DNA from: Candida dubliniensis CD36
Taxonomy: Eukaryota > Ascomycota > Pichiomycetes > Serinales > Debaryomycetaceae
DNA length: 64,000 nt
Assembly (NCBI RefSeq): GCF_000026945.1
Contig: NC_012865.1
Coordinates: forward strand, 930,001 to 994,000
Direction: 5' to 3'
Below are positions 21,798 through 34,200 of this stretch, in pieces. A program made the translations under genes and the position numbers. Within the stretch, counting starts at the first letter, position 1, and every line of letters begins with the position of its first letter. Under the pieces are notes generated by a model, which saw only the letters and a list, made by a program, of their open reading frames with translations, was not told where the DNA came from and ran no database searches.

Positions 21798-23324
21798 TTA
21801 ATGAGTGGCACCTAAAAAGATTGTAGCACTTAAACAAACAATCATAACTAATACCCCCCAAATTGCTAAAAATAATCCACCATATTTACAAAATTTTTCT
21901 AAATTATTTAATGAACCATGGGGTTCAGATTCAGATTCAGATTCAGGTTTAATTAACAAATAACCAAATAATCCTGGTAATATAAACGAAATTGATGTTG
22001 AACCAGTAGATCCAACAAATGCTAATACATGAGCTAATGAAGTTACTGAAATTGCCACAAGATATGATAATATAACAATCACTGTAGTAATTATATAAAA
22101 TTTCTTTGTTGTCATAGGAACAATAATTGGATCATGACCATCAGTATCTTGAGCTCCTTCTACTGGGGTAGTAGATATAAATGATTCATTGGCGTCATTG
22201 CCATCACCAATGGTTGTATCATTACCAATACTTTGTAAACTTTCAATATCAGAACTTAAAGAAGTATATCCATGTTGATCTCTATTATTGTTGTTGTTGT
22301 TATTACTACCACCAGTAGCAGTAGCAGTGGCAGTGGCAGTGGCAGTTCGAAATTTCGATTGTTGTACTCCATGGGTGCAAAAATATATCACGTGATTAAT
22401 TGATCCACGACAAGGATGACATTGTAAAGGGAATGATAAACTAACCATAATAACAATACATAATCTTCCAATTAATGAAGAAATTGAATTTGGAGAATAC
22501 ATAGTAATAATATTAGCATTTACTGAATTACCAAAAGTTAAATACCCAAAAACCCCCACGATTAAATAAGATAAACAAGCAATTGAAATTGAATTACGAA
22601 TGATTAAATTTGATTGTCTAGTTTGTGAACCGTCGGTATCATTTGGTTTTAATTCATTTATTATAGCAAACATATTTTGATGACAAGTATAAGCGAAAAC
22701 AAATATTGGGAATGAACTTAATGTAGATTTTAAAGATATTGGACCAATATAATGATAAACTATATCTGAAGATGGAGCAAAGGTGGGAGTAGTAGAAAAA
22801 TAATGGGCAACAACAAGACAAATCAAATAACCCACTGAAAATAATGCTAAAATACTAGTATATTTTAAAGAATCCAATTTTTTCAAATATGATAAAGGAG
22901 TGACAATAATTATCATAAATATAGTAATCCAAAAATTACGAGCCATTAATATTGAATCTAATGGGACATTTTCACCACCAATACTTTCAACAATTTTCGG
23001 CATTAAATCACCAATAACAACAAGATAACTTACTCCAACTCCAAAACATTTAATCAGAATAGCACTATCAAATAAAATACTTAAATTAGGATAAGTTAAT
23101 TGTGATAAACTAAAATATGATACTGAATCTCGTTGATCAGTATATTTAGCAACTTTATTTTGTAAATAAAGTCCCATTGATGAAGTTAATGATGACCATA
23201 TAATTAATATACAACCAAATAATAATCCATTATTTTTCAATCCATAAGGCATGGCAAGTATACCAGCACCAATTATGGTGTTTAATAAATTAATAGATCC
23301 TGATCTTATTGTAGCACGTCCCAT
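21798..23324 (-). CDS. Vacuolar amino acid transporter, Avt5/Avt6-like (AAAP family)
   Basis: This 508-residue protein of the amino acid/auxin permease family has about 11 hydrophobic segments. It opens with 'NLLNTIIGAGILAMPYGLK', the family's first helix. Later blocks are 'KCFGVGVSYLVVIGDLMP', 'FPIFVFAYTCHQNMFAIINEL', 'SFPLQCHPCRGS' and 'GSTGSTSISFILPGLFGYLL', and it ends close to FLGATH. These blocks match S. cerevisiae Avt5/Avt6 as I recall them, and the length is the same (about 509). Avt6 exports acidic amino acids from the vacuole, and the substrate here is inferred only. A hydrophilic insert at about 320-400 contains an Ala-Thr repeat and an Asn run. The start Met is followed directly by the first helix, as in Avt5/6. 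Confidence 0.85.
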   Translation of the reverse strand: MGRATIRSGSINLLNTIIGAGILAMPYGLKNNGLLFGCILIIWSSLTSSMGLYLQNKVAKYTDQRDSVSYFSLSQLTYPNLSILFDSAILIKCFGVGVSYLVVIGDLMPKIVESIGGENVPLDSILMARNFWITIFMIIIVTPLSYLKKLDSLKYTSILALFSVGYLICLVVAHYFSTTPTFAPSSDIVYHYIGPISLKSTLSSFPIFVFAYTCHQNMFAIINELKPNDTDGSQTRQSNLIIRNSISIACLSYLIVGVFGYLTFGNSVNANIITMYSPNSISSLIGRLCIVIMVSLSFPLQCHPCRGSINHVIYFCTHGVQQSKFRTATATATATATGGSNNNNNNNRDQHGYTSLSSDIESLQSIGNDTTIGDGNDANESFISTTPVEGAQDTDGHDPIIVPMTTKKFYIITTVIVILSYLVAISVTSLAHVLAFVGSTGSTSISFILPGLFGYLLIKPESESESEPHGSLNNLEKFCKYGGLFLAIWGVLVMIVCLSATIFLGATH

Positions 23325-24385
23325 AACTCTAATAATATTGACTTTTATTAACTTAACTTAACTTAACTTGTTTTATTAATCTATGGATTGTTGTTTCTTT
23401 TTGATAAACTGAAGAAATAATTGAATATATATATATATACTACAGTAATGTTAATGTTGACCCACCAATAAATACCAACATAATATACTATAGTAATACT
23501 AACACTATATATATATGGAGGTTGATAATAAATGGAAATATAAATTCAATTCTTCTTATGGTCTGATTAAAGAAGATTGTTGATTTGTTGATTTGTTGTT
23601 TTGCTCTCAAAGAAGATTTCGTTATCTCACACGACTCTACGGTGCCCTGACGTTGCAATTCTCAGTGCGTACGTTCAGCAGTTAACTTAAGGTAATTTAT
23701 AATGTAATGATTTTATATCGGATTTCCATTAGTATTCAATTCTTCTAACTCAGGTTAAACCATTTATTGTGAATGGTCACACGTTTGACTCCTTTTACCA
23801 GTGATACTATTCACCTAATATGAATTCAAGTATATAGCACTTGTATTTCTCTTGATATAAAATGTGTAGAAAAGTACACTGTAGCCCACTATCGAGATGA
23901 CGATTCTCTTGTAGTTGCTATTCCAATAAACAGTGACCAGTATATGGAGTTCTCCAATGTAATACAGAACATAGTACTTCAGTTGGACTTCTTGGGAATT
24001 ATAACAGGAAAGCACTCCTAGGAATTTCTCCGATATATATCTTAGAACTTCCGTCGTCAACAGCGATAACCCGCCACCTTTACTCTTTACAGAATAAGTC
24101 TACAGTGTCGTGCAAAAGCACAAGGCATTGCCTGCTCTCACATGTCTATCCAAATATGGTATACTCCGGTTACAGCTACTCTTGGCAGTGTTACGTGCAG
24201 AGTATGTTCTACAAAACTATATTTGTACGTCGTGCATCCAGGATAAAATCAACAATTATCACTAGAACTACCATGTACCTCATAATAACTTTCTCCATAT
24301 ATTCATATCATCTAACCTCTTGTAAAATTCTTTGTATATTATATAATCTATAGAAATGCATTCTTTATTACACCTCATGTTATAA

Positions 24386-24422
<37 letters not shown>

Positions 24423-24510
24423 ATCTCTATAAATTAAAGTAACTTTACATTTACACACAAACAATATGTTCTCCAATACTTATCAACGACTCAATTCTTC
24501 TTTGGTTCTT
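23325..24510. other. Intergenic region with an unassigned, compositionally different block
   Basis: About 1.2 kb between the AVT gene start and the BRE5 stop, both on the - strand. 23340-23560 is ordinary AT-rich promoter DNA with ATAT runs. From about 23575 to 24350 the sequence is noticeably more mixed, with fewer homopolymers and more GC than surrounding spacers, but only short frames exist and no tRNA, snRNA or LTR could be confirmed. An AT dinucleotide run lies at about 24388-24418. Confidence 0.5.
24388..24418. repeat. (AT)n microsatellite downstream of BRE5
   Basis: Uninterrupted AT dinucleotide run of about 30 bases, 3' of the BRE5 stop. It could act as a yeast polyadenylation efficiency element. 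Confidence 0.85.
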
Positions 24511-26328
24511 TTATTTGGAAAGGGCTTTATTGAGGTTCTTCTTGTTCCCACTACCATTGATCTTTTTATTGTCAAATTTGTCTTTATTTTTGGCACCACC
24601 ACTGCCACCTTCTTTAGATTGGCCGCCACTACCACCAAACTTTCTATAACCACCACTATTACCACTACCACCAGCACCATTGTTATTATTATTGCTACTG
24701 GAATTGTTATGAAAATTATTACCAGTTTTAGATTCTCTTGGTTCTAATGCAAAAGTAACACCATCCAAAGTTGTTTCCTTTGTATCTAATGCCTTACGTT
24801 GAGCTTCTTGATGTACAAAATCAACTAAGGCAATATTTTGATTAACTTTGAAAAATTTCAATTCACCAAATTTTCTACTCAAATGATCTTTTAATTCTTT
24901 TTCATCCAACAGACGTATACCTCTAATATATATTGGATACCAATCTTCTTTTCTAAACTTTCCACCATTAGATCCATGTTGACCAGATGATGCAGTAGAA
25001 TTGTTGACTGAACCAGTGGAAACAGAACCAGCAACCAGTTTTTTGGTGGTTGCACTACTAGTAGATACTGGTTTAGCAACAGTTGATGAAGATCCAGTTG
25101 ATTTGGTAGTTTGTTTGATAGGAACAGCTTGTTGAGCTAATGCTGCCCAAGTCAATGGTTGTTGTGGTGGTGCAGCAGGCTTTGTAGGTTCTTGAGCCTT
25201 TTTAACTACAGATTGCTTTGCTTCCTCTTTGGTGGCTGTTGTTTTTTCTTCTTTGGATTCTTCATTCTTAGTAGTAGCTGGTTTCGAAGTTTGGGTAGCA
25301 ATGACTGCAGCTTCATTCAGTTGATCTTTCGTTGAATCTTCTTTCTTCAATTCTTTGTTGATGATTGGTTCTTGCTCTTGGTTTTCTTCTCCTTTTTCAA
25401 CTTTAACATCTGATTTAGTTGGTTGAGTTCTTTCAGGTTCTTCCCTTTTACCTTCTTCTTTAACACCATTAGCAACTTTAACATCTTCTTTCTTTGATGG
25501 TTCTACTTTCAATCCACTGGCTGGTTGAGTCGATTCAACTGTAGCCTTGTTGGTAGGTTGAGATTCAGTTGCTGGAACAGCTGGTTTTTTGGTAGTAGCG
25601 GTACTGTTGTTGCTACTGCCACTACCACCATTAACAGCAGTTTGAGGAGAAGCCTTGACTTCTTGCTCCTTTTTTTGTTCATGCTTTTCTTTATAACCAT
25701 TAACACTAACAAATTTCAAGATATCGTTAGCAACATCATAAGTGTTGTCAGTTTTACCTGGCACCAAAACAAATGTTTGGGTGAATTGTTTATATGGTTC
25801 ATCATTGGAACTCCATTCTCCAAATACAACAATAATAATGTTTTTCTCTAAAGAAACTTCAAAACATGCACTAGTAATCACAATTCGATTGTTCTTCCTC
25901 ATTGATAAATATTTGGAAAAAGTTTCCTTGATAGCATCAGTACCTTTTGCCTTGTATGCAATAGGAACATCTTTGGCACTATCATTAGATGCATCAATTT
26001 CGGATTTATCAATGTTGCTTCCAGGGAAAGCATCGTGATTGATCGAGGCCTGTGGGTGATAGATCTTGTGGATCTCATCTAATTTGGAAATGAAGAAATC
26101 GTAATAAGATTTAATAAAGAACCACCCAATATTGGATGCACGATCTTGGGATAATTGTACTGGAGTGGGTGCAGGTTTAGGAGTTACTGTTGGAGTTGGA
26201 GTTGCTGTTGCGGTTGCACTTGGTGTTGCACTTGGTGTGGCACTTGGTGTTGAAGACGATTTGTCAGCTGGTTGTGGCTGATTGGTGTTAGCATTAGCAT
26301 TAGTAGTTGTAGTCGTAGCAGTAGTCAT
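24511..26328 (-). CDS. BRE5: Bre5/G3BP-like protein (NTF2-like domain plus RRM), Ubp3 deubiquitinase cofactor
   Basis: The 605-residue protein has the G3BP/Bre5 order. A low-complexity N-terminus with SATP repeats comes first. An NTF2-like fold follows at about 60-210 ('GWFFIKSYYDFFISKLDEIHKIY' and 'VFGEWSSNDEPYKQFTQTFVLVP'). A long charged Lys/Glu/Pro/Thr linker leads to an RRM at about 450-530 ('YPIYIRGIRLLDEKELKDHL', then 'IALVDFVHQEAQRKAL'), and the C-terminus is rich in Gly, Asn and Ser, like an RGG-poor prion-like tail. In S. cerevisiae Bre5 pairs with Ubp3 to deubiquitinate COPII subunits and in ribophagy. The real start is ATG 26328; the frame is open two codons further without an ATG. 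It is longer than ScBre5 (515), the difference lying in the linker. Confidence 0.85.
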   Translation of the reverse strand: MTTATTTTTNANANTNQPQPADKSSSTPSATPSATPSATATATPTPTVTPKPAPTPVQLSQDRASNIGWFFIKSYYDFFISKLDEIHKIYHPQASINHDAFPGSNIDKSEIDASNDSAKDVPIAYKAKGTDAIKETFSKYLSMRKNNRIVITSACFEVSLEKNIIIVVFGEWSSNDEPYKQFTQTFVLVPGKTDNTYDVANDILKFVSVNGYKEKHEQKKEQEVKASPQTAVNGGSGSSNNSTATTKKPAVPATESQPTNKATVESTQPASGLKVEPSKKEDVKVANGVKEEGKREEPERTQPTKSDVKVEKGEENQEQEPIINKELKKEDSTKDQLNEAAVIATQTSKPATTKNEESKEEKTTATKEEAKQSVVKKAQEPTKPAAPPQQPLTWAALAQQAVPIKQTTKSTGSSSTVAKPVSTSSATTKKLVAGSVSTGSVNNSTASSGQHGSNGGKFRKEDWYPIYIRGIRLLDEKELKDHLSRKFGELKFFKVNQNIALVDFVHQEAQRKALDTKETTLDGVTFALEPRESKTGNNFHNNSSSNNNNNGAGGSGNSGGYRKFGGSGGQSKEGGSGGAKNKDKFDNKKINGSGNKKNLNKALSK

Positions 26329-27207
26329 TATCAAATCGATTGAAACGTGGAATGGAAAAAAAACAAACTATCAAGATCAAAAGCTAAGAATGTAGTTCAA
26401 AATAAAAACAGAACAGAAAAAAGAAACGAAACCCTTTGCAAATATAAATGATATAATGTAAAACAAGCACAATAAATGATATTAATTATAAAAAAAAATA
26501 ACCAAAAAAAAGTATGTACTCTTTCCTTAATGTTGGTAGTCAAGATATTGTTATCCAAAATGAATAAAACAAAAAAGAAACTAAAGAAGGCGAAGGAGAG
26601 TAAATTAGTTTATAAGAAAATATTTGGATAAAGAATTGGTGAAATTTTTTTTTTTTTCGATTTCATTCTTTTTGCTTTTGCGTGTCTGGCGGCGCACACA
26701 CGCAACAACACTTTTAAAGTTTTTGTTCTTTATTACACACCCCCACCCACATCCACCAACCCACACACCTATATATATACTCACACTTTACATTTAGCAT
26801 GCACAACAATTCGAGTCAAATACTAGCTCCTACTATCAATCTAGAGTTGCAGCTCTTGCCGATAAGCCGATATTTTAAAAGCATATAGAGGCAATCTGTT
26901 CTTACCTATTTGTTTGTTCTTTCATTGAACAACAATATTTAATAGAATTGAATTATACGTATATATACTAGAAATTTGATGTAGATATATTATATGGGTT
27001 GTGTGGGTAATATGTGTTAATGTGTATCCATGTATGTTTTTTTTTGAACAGTTATGTTCTACAATACCAAGGACTCAAATATTATGAACAAGAATGACGA
27101 AATGAATGAAATTTCAAGTATTTCAACAACAAAAGATCATCCATATATATTCAAAAGAATAATCTTTATTGATTTGATTTGATTTGATTTGATTGGACTT
27201 GGTTTAT
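26329..27207. other. Intergenic region between BRE5 promoter and UBC1 3' end
   Basis: About 880 bp, both flanking genes on the - strand. It contains A runs near the BRE5 start, a T run at 26646-26658, a C/A-rich stretch (26694-26765) and several TATATA strings. I see no coding frame. Confidence 0.6.
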
Positions 27208-27882
27208 TCATTGACATTCTCGTAATAATTCTTCCAAGATTTTATTTTCCAATTCGCTTTTATTCCCTACTCCTTTGAAACTTTTGATCCCCATTCTTCT
27301 TAACACTTCAATGGTCTTATCTCTAGGGAACCCCATACTTTCATATTGGCTAACAATTTCATCATCAATTCCATATAAGGCTGAATCACTCAATTTGGCC
27401 CCACCATTATTACTACCACCATCAGCACCATCACTGGCATAGATTTTCGTCCAATACGCAGCTGTTTCTTCAAACCCTGATTTATTGCTTAAATAATGTT
27501 TAGCAACTTCAGCATCTTGTGGATCACTTGGCTCAGGTGACTGTAATAAACTTTGTAATGAAATCAAACTTGATTTCAAGGTCAAAATTGGTGTCCAAGC
27601 ATCTTTTAAAATATCTAAACATATAGCCCCTGTAACCGATGAAATATTAGGATGATAAATCTTGGTAATAAATTTCATTTGTGGGGGTTTAAATGGATAT
27701 TCTTGTGGGATATCAATAGCAACTTGAAATAATCCACCTTCATACGGTGTGCCTGGTGGACCTTTAAAATATCCTGTCAAATGAGTCAAATCATTTTCAT
27801 TATTTAAATTCAAAGAAACACCAGACTGGGTATCTTGACGACATTCTTCTAACTCTTTAGCAATTCTTTTGACACGAGACAT
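27208..27882 (-). CDS. UBC1: Ubiquitin-conjugating enzyme E2 Ubc1 (class II, with UBA domain)
   Basis: The 224-residue protein has a UBC fold at 1-150 with the HPN motif at 77-79 and catalytic Cys88 in 'GAICLDILKDAW', the same cysteine number as S. cerevisiae Ubc1. 'YPFKPPQMKF' and 'PEPSDPQDAEVAKHY' are standard E2 blocks. A Gly/Asn linker leads to a C-terminal UBA domain (about 180-224, containing 'YESMGFPRDKTIEVLRRMG'). This combination defines Ubc1, which extends K48-linked chains for ERAD and the APC/C. Length is close to the 215-residue yeast enzyme. The start MSRVKRIAKE is the family N-terminus. Confidence 0.95.
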   Translation of the reverse strand: MSRVKRIAKELEECRQDTQSGVSLNLNNENDLTHLTGYFKGPPGTPYEGGLFQVAIDIPQEYPFKPPQMKFITKIYHPNISSVTGAICLDILKDAWTPILTLKSSLISLQSLLQSPEPSDPQDAEVAKHYLSNKSGFEETAAYWTKIYASDGADGGSNNGGAKLSDSALYGIDDEIVSQYESMGFPRDKTIEVLRRMGIKSFKGVGNKSELENKILEELLRECQ

Positions 27883-28273
27883 TGTTTAATTGTTTATAAT
27901 CAATATTTCATGAACTGTGTTGCTGTTTATTTTATTTTTTTTTTTTTGATGCTGTTTTATTTTTCGCCTGTTTGTTTGCTGGTGGTGGTGGTGGTGATGG
28001 TAATGTTTTGGTGGTGGTACTGGTATATGGCACACGACCTGGGGATTTGGAAAACTTGTCATCTTAACACATTCGACAATTTCCGCATCTTACATCAAAT
28101 ATCGGAAAATCGGAAAAACGCTTATTCCTATAATAATAACTACAACAAAACAAAGAGTAAACGATTTATATATATATGCGTGTATGTGTATTAGATAATA
28201 ATAATAATAATAACAACATTAAAGAAAACTTGTATGTAAACTAGACCATTAAACCTCATAAAAATTAAATTAA
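27883..28273. promoter_or_regulatory. UBC1 promoter / NOT1 3' flank
   Basis: About 390 bp. It contains a T run at 27940-27948, a TGGTGG repeat block (about 27981-28020) and a TAA trinucleotide run (about 28194-28213). No gene was seen. Confidence 0.55.
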
Positions 28274-31200
28274 CTAAGGAGTTGACCCTTTAACATTGAC
28301 ACTTAAAACATTGAAAATATTCTTCACCTCTTCAACTGAATCTTTGACAAATGGTAATTCAAAAAATCCGTAATCCCCATTTTTAACCAATTCGGTAAAT
28401 AAAATAGTTAATCCCCAAGGATGTGGTTTATTGCTAATTCTTCTTTCCAATAAAACTCTGGTGATAATCTCTTGTACAACCAACTTATTGCTATTACTGT
28501 TCCAAATATTGTTATTACTGAAGAAATGTAAGATAATACCAATGAACCAATGGGTATGGCTATTTGGATATCTCAATTGATTAGCAATAGCATTGATCAA
28601 ATGATACTTGAATTCAGTGTTTCCATAATTCATTAAATCAACTAATAGTGCCACTTGTGATGATTTGGTGTTAAATCCTCGGTTGTTCGGTAATCTATCA
28701 GCAACACTGGATATTCCAACATGCAACACTAACGCATTGATCAACTTTATATTGAAATGAATTGTTTCTTCATATCCCAAATCATTAACCTCTTTAGGTT
28801 GATTCAATTTTAATCCATTATAAATGGTTCTCATCAATCCTGGCGCAGGAATTCTCAAAAAGTTCTCAACCGGTTTCTTCAATCCAACTTTACTCAAATC
28901 TTCAATTGGTTTATAAAATACTACTGGTGATTCATTGATCTCAGGTAATCTTTCAACTTTTAACCCTTGAGTGAAAGGATCTGGTACATGGATATCTTTG
29001 GGAGTAGCCGATAAAACAATATTTCTTAATTGAATGTATCCCCTCGGAATATTAGTCACTAATTGATAATGGCATTCTACTAAAAATTCAGGGAAATCAT
29101 GTAAAATACCAATGAAAATTCTGTTAATAGCCTTGTAGGTTACATTGATCACATCAGGTCCTTGTTGTGAGTTTTCTTGTTTCTCTTTCTCATCTTTCTG
29201 TTCATGCTCTTGTTCTTGTTCATGCTCATGTTCGTGTTGTCTCGATGATTGCTTGTTACCATAAACTTGTTGGAATTTCAAAGCCGAACTCAACAACTTG
29301 ACCAATGTTGAATATCCTTTTCTCTCTGGTAATTCCAATAGCTTGGGCAAATACATACGATGCGAAATCAATGAAATCCAAGCAAAGGTAAATCCAGGTA
29401 TAACAATTGGTTGCAAGGCATTGAATAATTCACCAAGATAATTATAAAATTCAACATCTAAATTAACAGTAGCTTCTTCATCCAAAACTGAAGCATCACA
29501 CCATGTCGATAACAAAGATGAGAAAAATCTGAAATACGCACGTTCATTCCAATTAGCCTTTGAAGTCTCATGGTCATTAATTAAATTCAAAATGATTATT
29601 CCCAACACTTTCTTCAAATAGTCAATGGCCTGCTTAGAATCTTCAATCAATAAAACAATTCGAACAATCAACATAGCCAAAGTATCAACAGCAAGGTACG
29701 TTTCATGTTGAGTTCTTGAACGTAACTCATGTTCAGTGGCAAACGAAGTGATGGAAATCTCAATAGCTGCCTTGAAAAAAGTCTTTACATATTCAGGATT
29801 ATTGAGTATACCTGCTTGAATCAATCCCTTGACAAACTCAATCTGCAATTCATGTGTTGCCTCGTCTCCATGAGTCAACAATCTTACCCATTCAGCAAAT
29901 ATATAACCCAATTGGGCAAATAATTGGTTTGACGCTGGTGCTGCCTCATTCAAGAGTTTGAACAATGTACTAGTTGCTTCCTTTGCTTGTCTATGTTCAT
30001 CGCTTTGATCATTTCCTTGGTATTTAGATAAGGCATCTAATGTATTAGCAAACTCTGATCGTAACGCAATAGGACGCATATCCTCTGATGTGAAAATATT
30101 GGTCAACAAACTAGCTGCAAACTTTACCACAACCGGATTGTTTGTCTCTTTAATCAACTTCCCAATGGATAAATCTAATTTAATTGGTTGGATCAATTGA
30201 ACCTTTAATAATGAAAGCATAACTGGCATGTTAAACTTACGTTGATCAGATGAGTGTACAAGCCACCAGATAACATCCTTGGCTGTAGAAGGCGAATATT
30301 CACACAATTTATCCAAAATAACAACATAAATCTCATTACTCATTGGGTTTTCATGCGCCTGGGTAAACAAACAGTTAACTGCATATTGTGCAGCCTTTAA
30401 TAACAACTCAGGATATTTTATGGCATTGCTTTGTGCAATAACTAAAGCTTGAGTCAATGCTGCCATAATGGAATGGTTTGGTGGCAAATCTGCTAATTTG
30501 GTTTCTGTGACTTCAGAAACAAGTTGAACTGCTTTGTCACAATTGGCAGTAATAGCAGCAAACAATTGTTCAAAGGAAACAATATCATCAGGAACACCTT
30601 GTGCTTGCGCAACAACACGTTCTTTCTGTTGTTGTGGTGGTGGTGCTACTGCTCCTACCCCTACACCAGCTGGCGCTTGTGATTGTTGTTGTAATGGTGC
30701 CAATGATTGTGGTTGCTGTTGTGTTATAGCTGCACTTCCTGGAGGGGGTACAATTTGATCCACTCTTGTTTCTCCGAAATGTTCATAAATCTTCAATTGT
30801 TGTGTACTCAATCCAGTAGGCGCTAACCCTAATGGATTTGGTAATCTCAACGAGTACTCACTAGCCCCTTCTTCAATAAACGGTTCATTTGGAACTGTGG
30901 CATTATGATGTTCACGCAAAAATACCTCTGTCTGCATTCTTGCCTCTATCAAATCAAGAATACTTTCCCCGACCAACACATCAACAATATCAACACATAA
31001 GCCAACATTAGCTTGAATGGCATTATTCAATTCAGCTAGAGGAACTTCATTTGGATTGTTTCCCAACAACTGCAACATAGTAGCCTCAATGGTTTCTACC
31101 AATGCTTTTCTTCCATTGCATGACACCATTGCATGAGATAACAGCAATGCCAATTTGTGATAACTGTTACGCAATTTCTCAACATCACGTTCTGTGGCAA

Positions 31201-34200
31201 AATCCTTAGTTATTAAAGCTTTGGTAGTAGTAACAACAGTTTCCACAACTTTGTTACAAATGTGTGGAGTACATTCCCTAACAGCACGAGATAAAGATGC
31301 TTGGAATGCTCTTCGCAAATTTGCATGCTGGGTGAAAATGGAATTCCCAATTAAAGTGCTGAAGCTGGTATCCAACGCAGGTTCTGCTTGTTGCTGTGGT
31401 GGTAACTGTCCTTGAAGCTGTTGCTGTGGTGGTAAATTTTGTTGTTGCTGTAAAACATTTTGCATCTGCGGTTGGGAAATTCCCGGGAACTGTTTAGATT
31501 CAATTATTTGTTGTGGGAATGGTGCTTGCATGTTGTTAGCCAATTGCGAACCTTCTAAAGACAATTTTGTCATTTCATTAGCCAAATTCACTGATTGTGA
31601 ACTGATACCAAACATTCTCGCCAATGCAGCTGGTTCAGGGTTGTGGTTTCTAATAATAGTACTTTGTTCAATATCTTTTATCTTCATGTTGAATGAATTC
31701 AACAACACTTCAATTTCAAATTTTAATTGTAATTTCAAGTCTGCACATTCATACAACTCAGATAAAACCTTCATAACCCCAACAACCCAAGGGTTTGGTG
31801 GTTTGAACACTTTTGAATATTGAGCCTGATCCAAGATTTTACACACAAAGGGAAGAATCAATGGCAATGAGTTGAAATCATATGCCTCCACTAACAAGAA
31901 CTTTAATGCAATATAATCTCTCCTCAATGGTTTGTCGTTGGCTAATGTGATTCTTCCTAACCAAGCACCTAAATTCTTCAATTGGTTTCTTTCACTTCTT
32001 GAATCTTTAAAATTACGAATGATATGATCAACCTCTTTCAAAGAAACATTCAAAATATACTCAAAAAATATTGGGTTGCCCAACGACTTGACCAACGTGG
32101 AATATAATTCATGGTTGTTTGGCTCTGCCTTGGCTCTGTCCGACACCAAGTAGTCTGAAAACCACGCAAAATAGCTCTCAGTCAATACCTCTTGGATTTC
32201 GGATAATCTAAGATTTTCACCTGTCATATTGTTAACACTGAATAACAACTTATCTCTGATGGACTCTGGCGGTCCCTCTTGGGTTGCATAACCAATAGTT
32301 CTGTCAACATAATTAATGGACTGATATTTTGGACCAACCTCTGGTGTATTAGTTTGGGTAGGAGCTGCACCAGTGGCGCATGGTATACCATTAGCTGCAT
32401 CCTTTACTATCTGGTACATCTTAGCGTGGGCAGATAATGAACGACATTCCAACAAATGTTTGCAATAAATTGGATATTCATGCAACCTTGATTTGAAGTT
32501 GTACAATGATTGCACGGCAAATTTGAACAAATGTGAATCTTGTGGTTGATTACAGGATTCCCAAATGAAATTTAATGCAACAGTCAAGGTTGTACCTTGA
32601 ATCAAATCTTTTTCTAAAAGCGCCCCAAACAACAAAGATGTCGAAGCCAACGCTGACAACGGATATTCGGAGAAAAATTTATACTCGTCTAGTAACGAGT
32701 GTATCATGCATGCAAAGACATCTTGACTGTGGAGATCGTCACTTGCCTTCATTTGAGTCAACATATCAACAATCTCTTTGATCTCAAGCTCTTTGTTATA
32801 CATTTTAGAGTAGTAAGCTTTCATTTCCATCTCAACGGTAGGTGGGAAAAAAGGAGATTTCTCCTCGTTGGCTAAAATGGCTTCATCATGACCATTTCCA
32901 AAATTAATTAATCTTGGATAAGTTGTCAACAACAACAATTGAAGGTTTCTCAATGTCTTAGCATCAATAACCCCATTGCTTGATTTTATTTTTTCGAGCA
33001 AATAATAAACAGTGGGGATTTTTAAAACTTGATGAGGTGGGAGCGCTTGTTGTTGTTGAAGTTGTTGTGCTTGCTGAACCTGCTGGCCCCTTTCATAATC
33101 TTTTTGAGCACGCTCGTCCAATGCTTCGCACAATGCTTGATAAATGGATGTTTTGGCTTGTGGATCCTTGAGCTTGGATTCAATAACAGATTTGTAGTCG
33201 TATCCGAAAAGACTTGATTCTACCAAAAGCTTGATAGCAATTTTCAGGTCAAACGCCCAAAATATATCCAATATTTCTTGGGTTAACTCAAAACTGGATG
33301 CTAAGGTCAACACTTTATCAGCTGCAGCAATGGTTTTTCTGCTCTTGTAGTAGTCAGCTAATTTAACGGCTGCAAGCCCTGATTCCTTAAGCAAACGTAC
33401 TACTTTGGGCAACGAAGGACTTGCGCTATCTACCAACAAATAAAACAAGGTATCAATCAAGTCATTTATAAATTGGGATTTCTCAACGACAGTTAATGCT
33501 GCAGCCAAAATATACTCGGGGAACACACGATAATCATGCTCGAATAATTGGTTTAAAAAAGTGTTTAGTTTTTTATCCTGTTCACTCAATTGGTGTTGCT
33601 GTTGCTGTTGCTGTTGTATTTTGGTTATTACTTGAATTTCTAGTTTACCGACATTGATAAACTTCAAAATGTTCCTTCTAGTTTGGGGGGTGTTTTTGTC
33701 TTCCTCAAAACAGTAAGCTAAATTAGGCAGCAACGATATATCATAACCACCCTGCGATGCATCCAGTGAGTGCAAGATATACAACAATGTTTTATTGAAC
33801 CACCATTCGTAATTCAAAAATATATCTATTGGTTCTTGCTTGAAATCTAATGACGATAAGAATTGGGTAATGCTGCCAACTGATGGTTGGATATCTCTTT
33901 GTGACGAGTCAAATAAATATTGATGCACGTGATTAAACACTTCGTACCAGTTGACATTGAATTTTCCGGAACTCTCGATAGATTTGAAACATGCTTGTAA
34001 TTGAGCACCTTTGGCGTTTGAACCTGGTAAGCTACTGGCAAAAGTCAATCCTTGGGATAACCCTTGAGACCCAGGTATTAATATTTCAGCTAATATTAAT
34101 GCTATGCCTTGATCAATTTCGTTTGGTTTAATCTGCAATAAGCTTGGTAACAATTTTTCTGGTAATAAATTTTCTGGACCAATTTCGATTAATAATTCCT

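Noticed and set aside
23579..24062. Solo LTR with TGTTG...CAACA ends
   Set aside because: No matching 5-bp target-site duplication, primer-site or internal LTR features could be seen. Kept only as an unexplained block.
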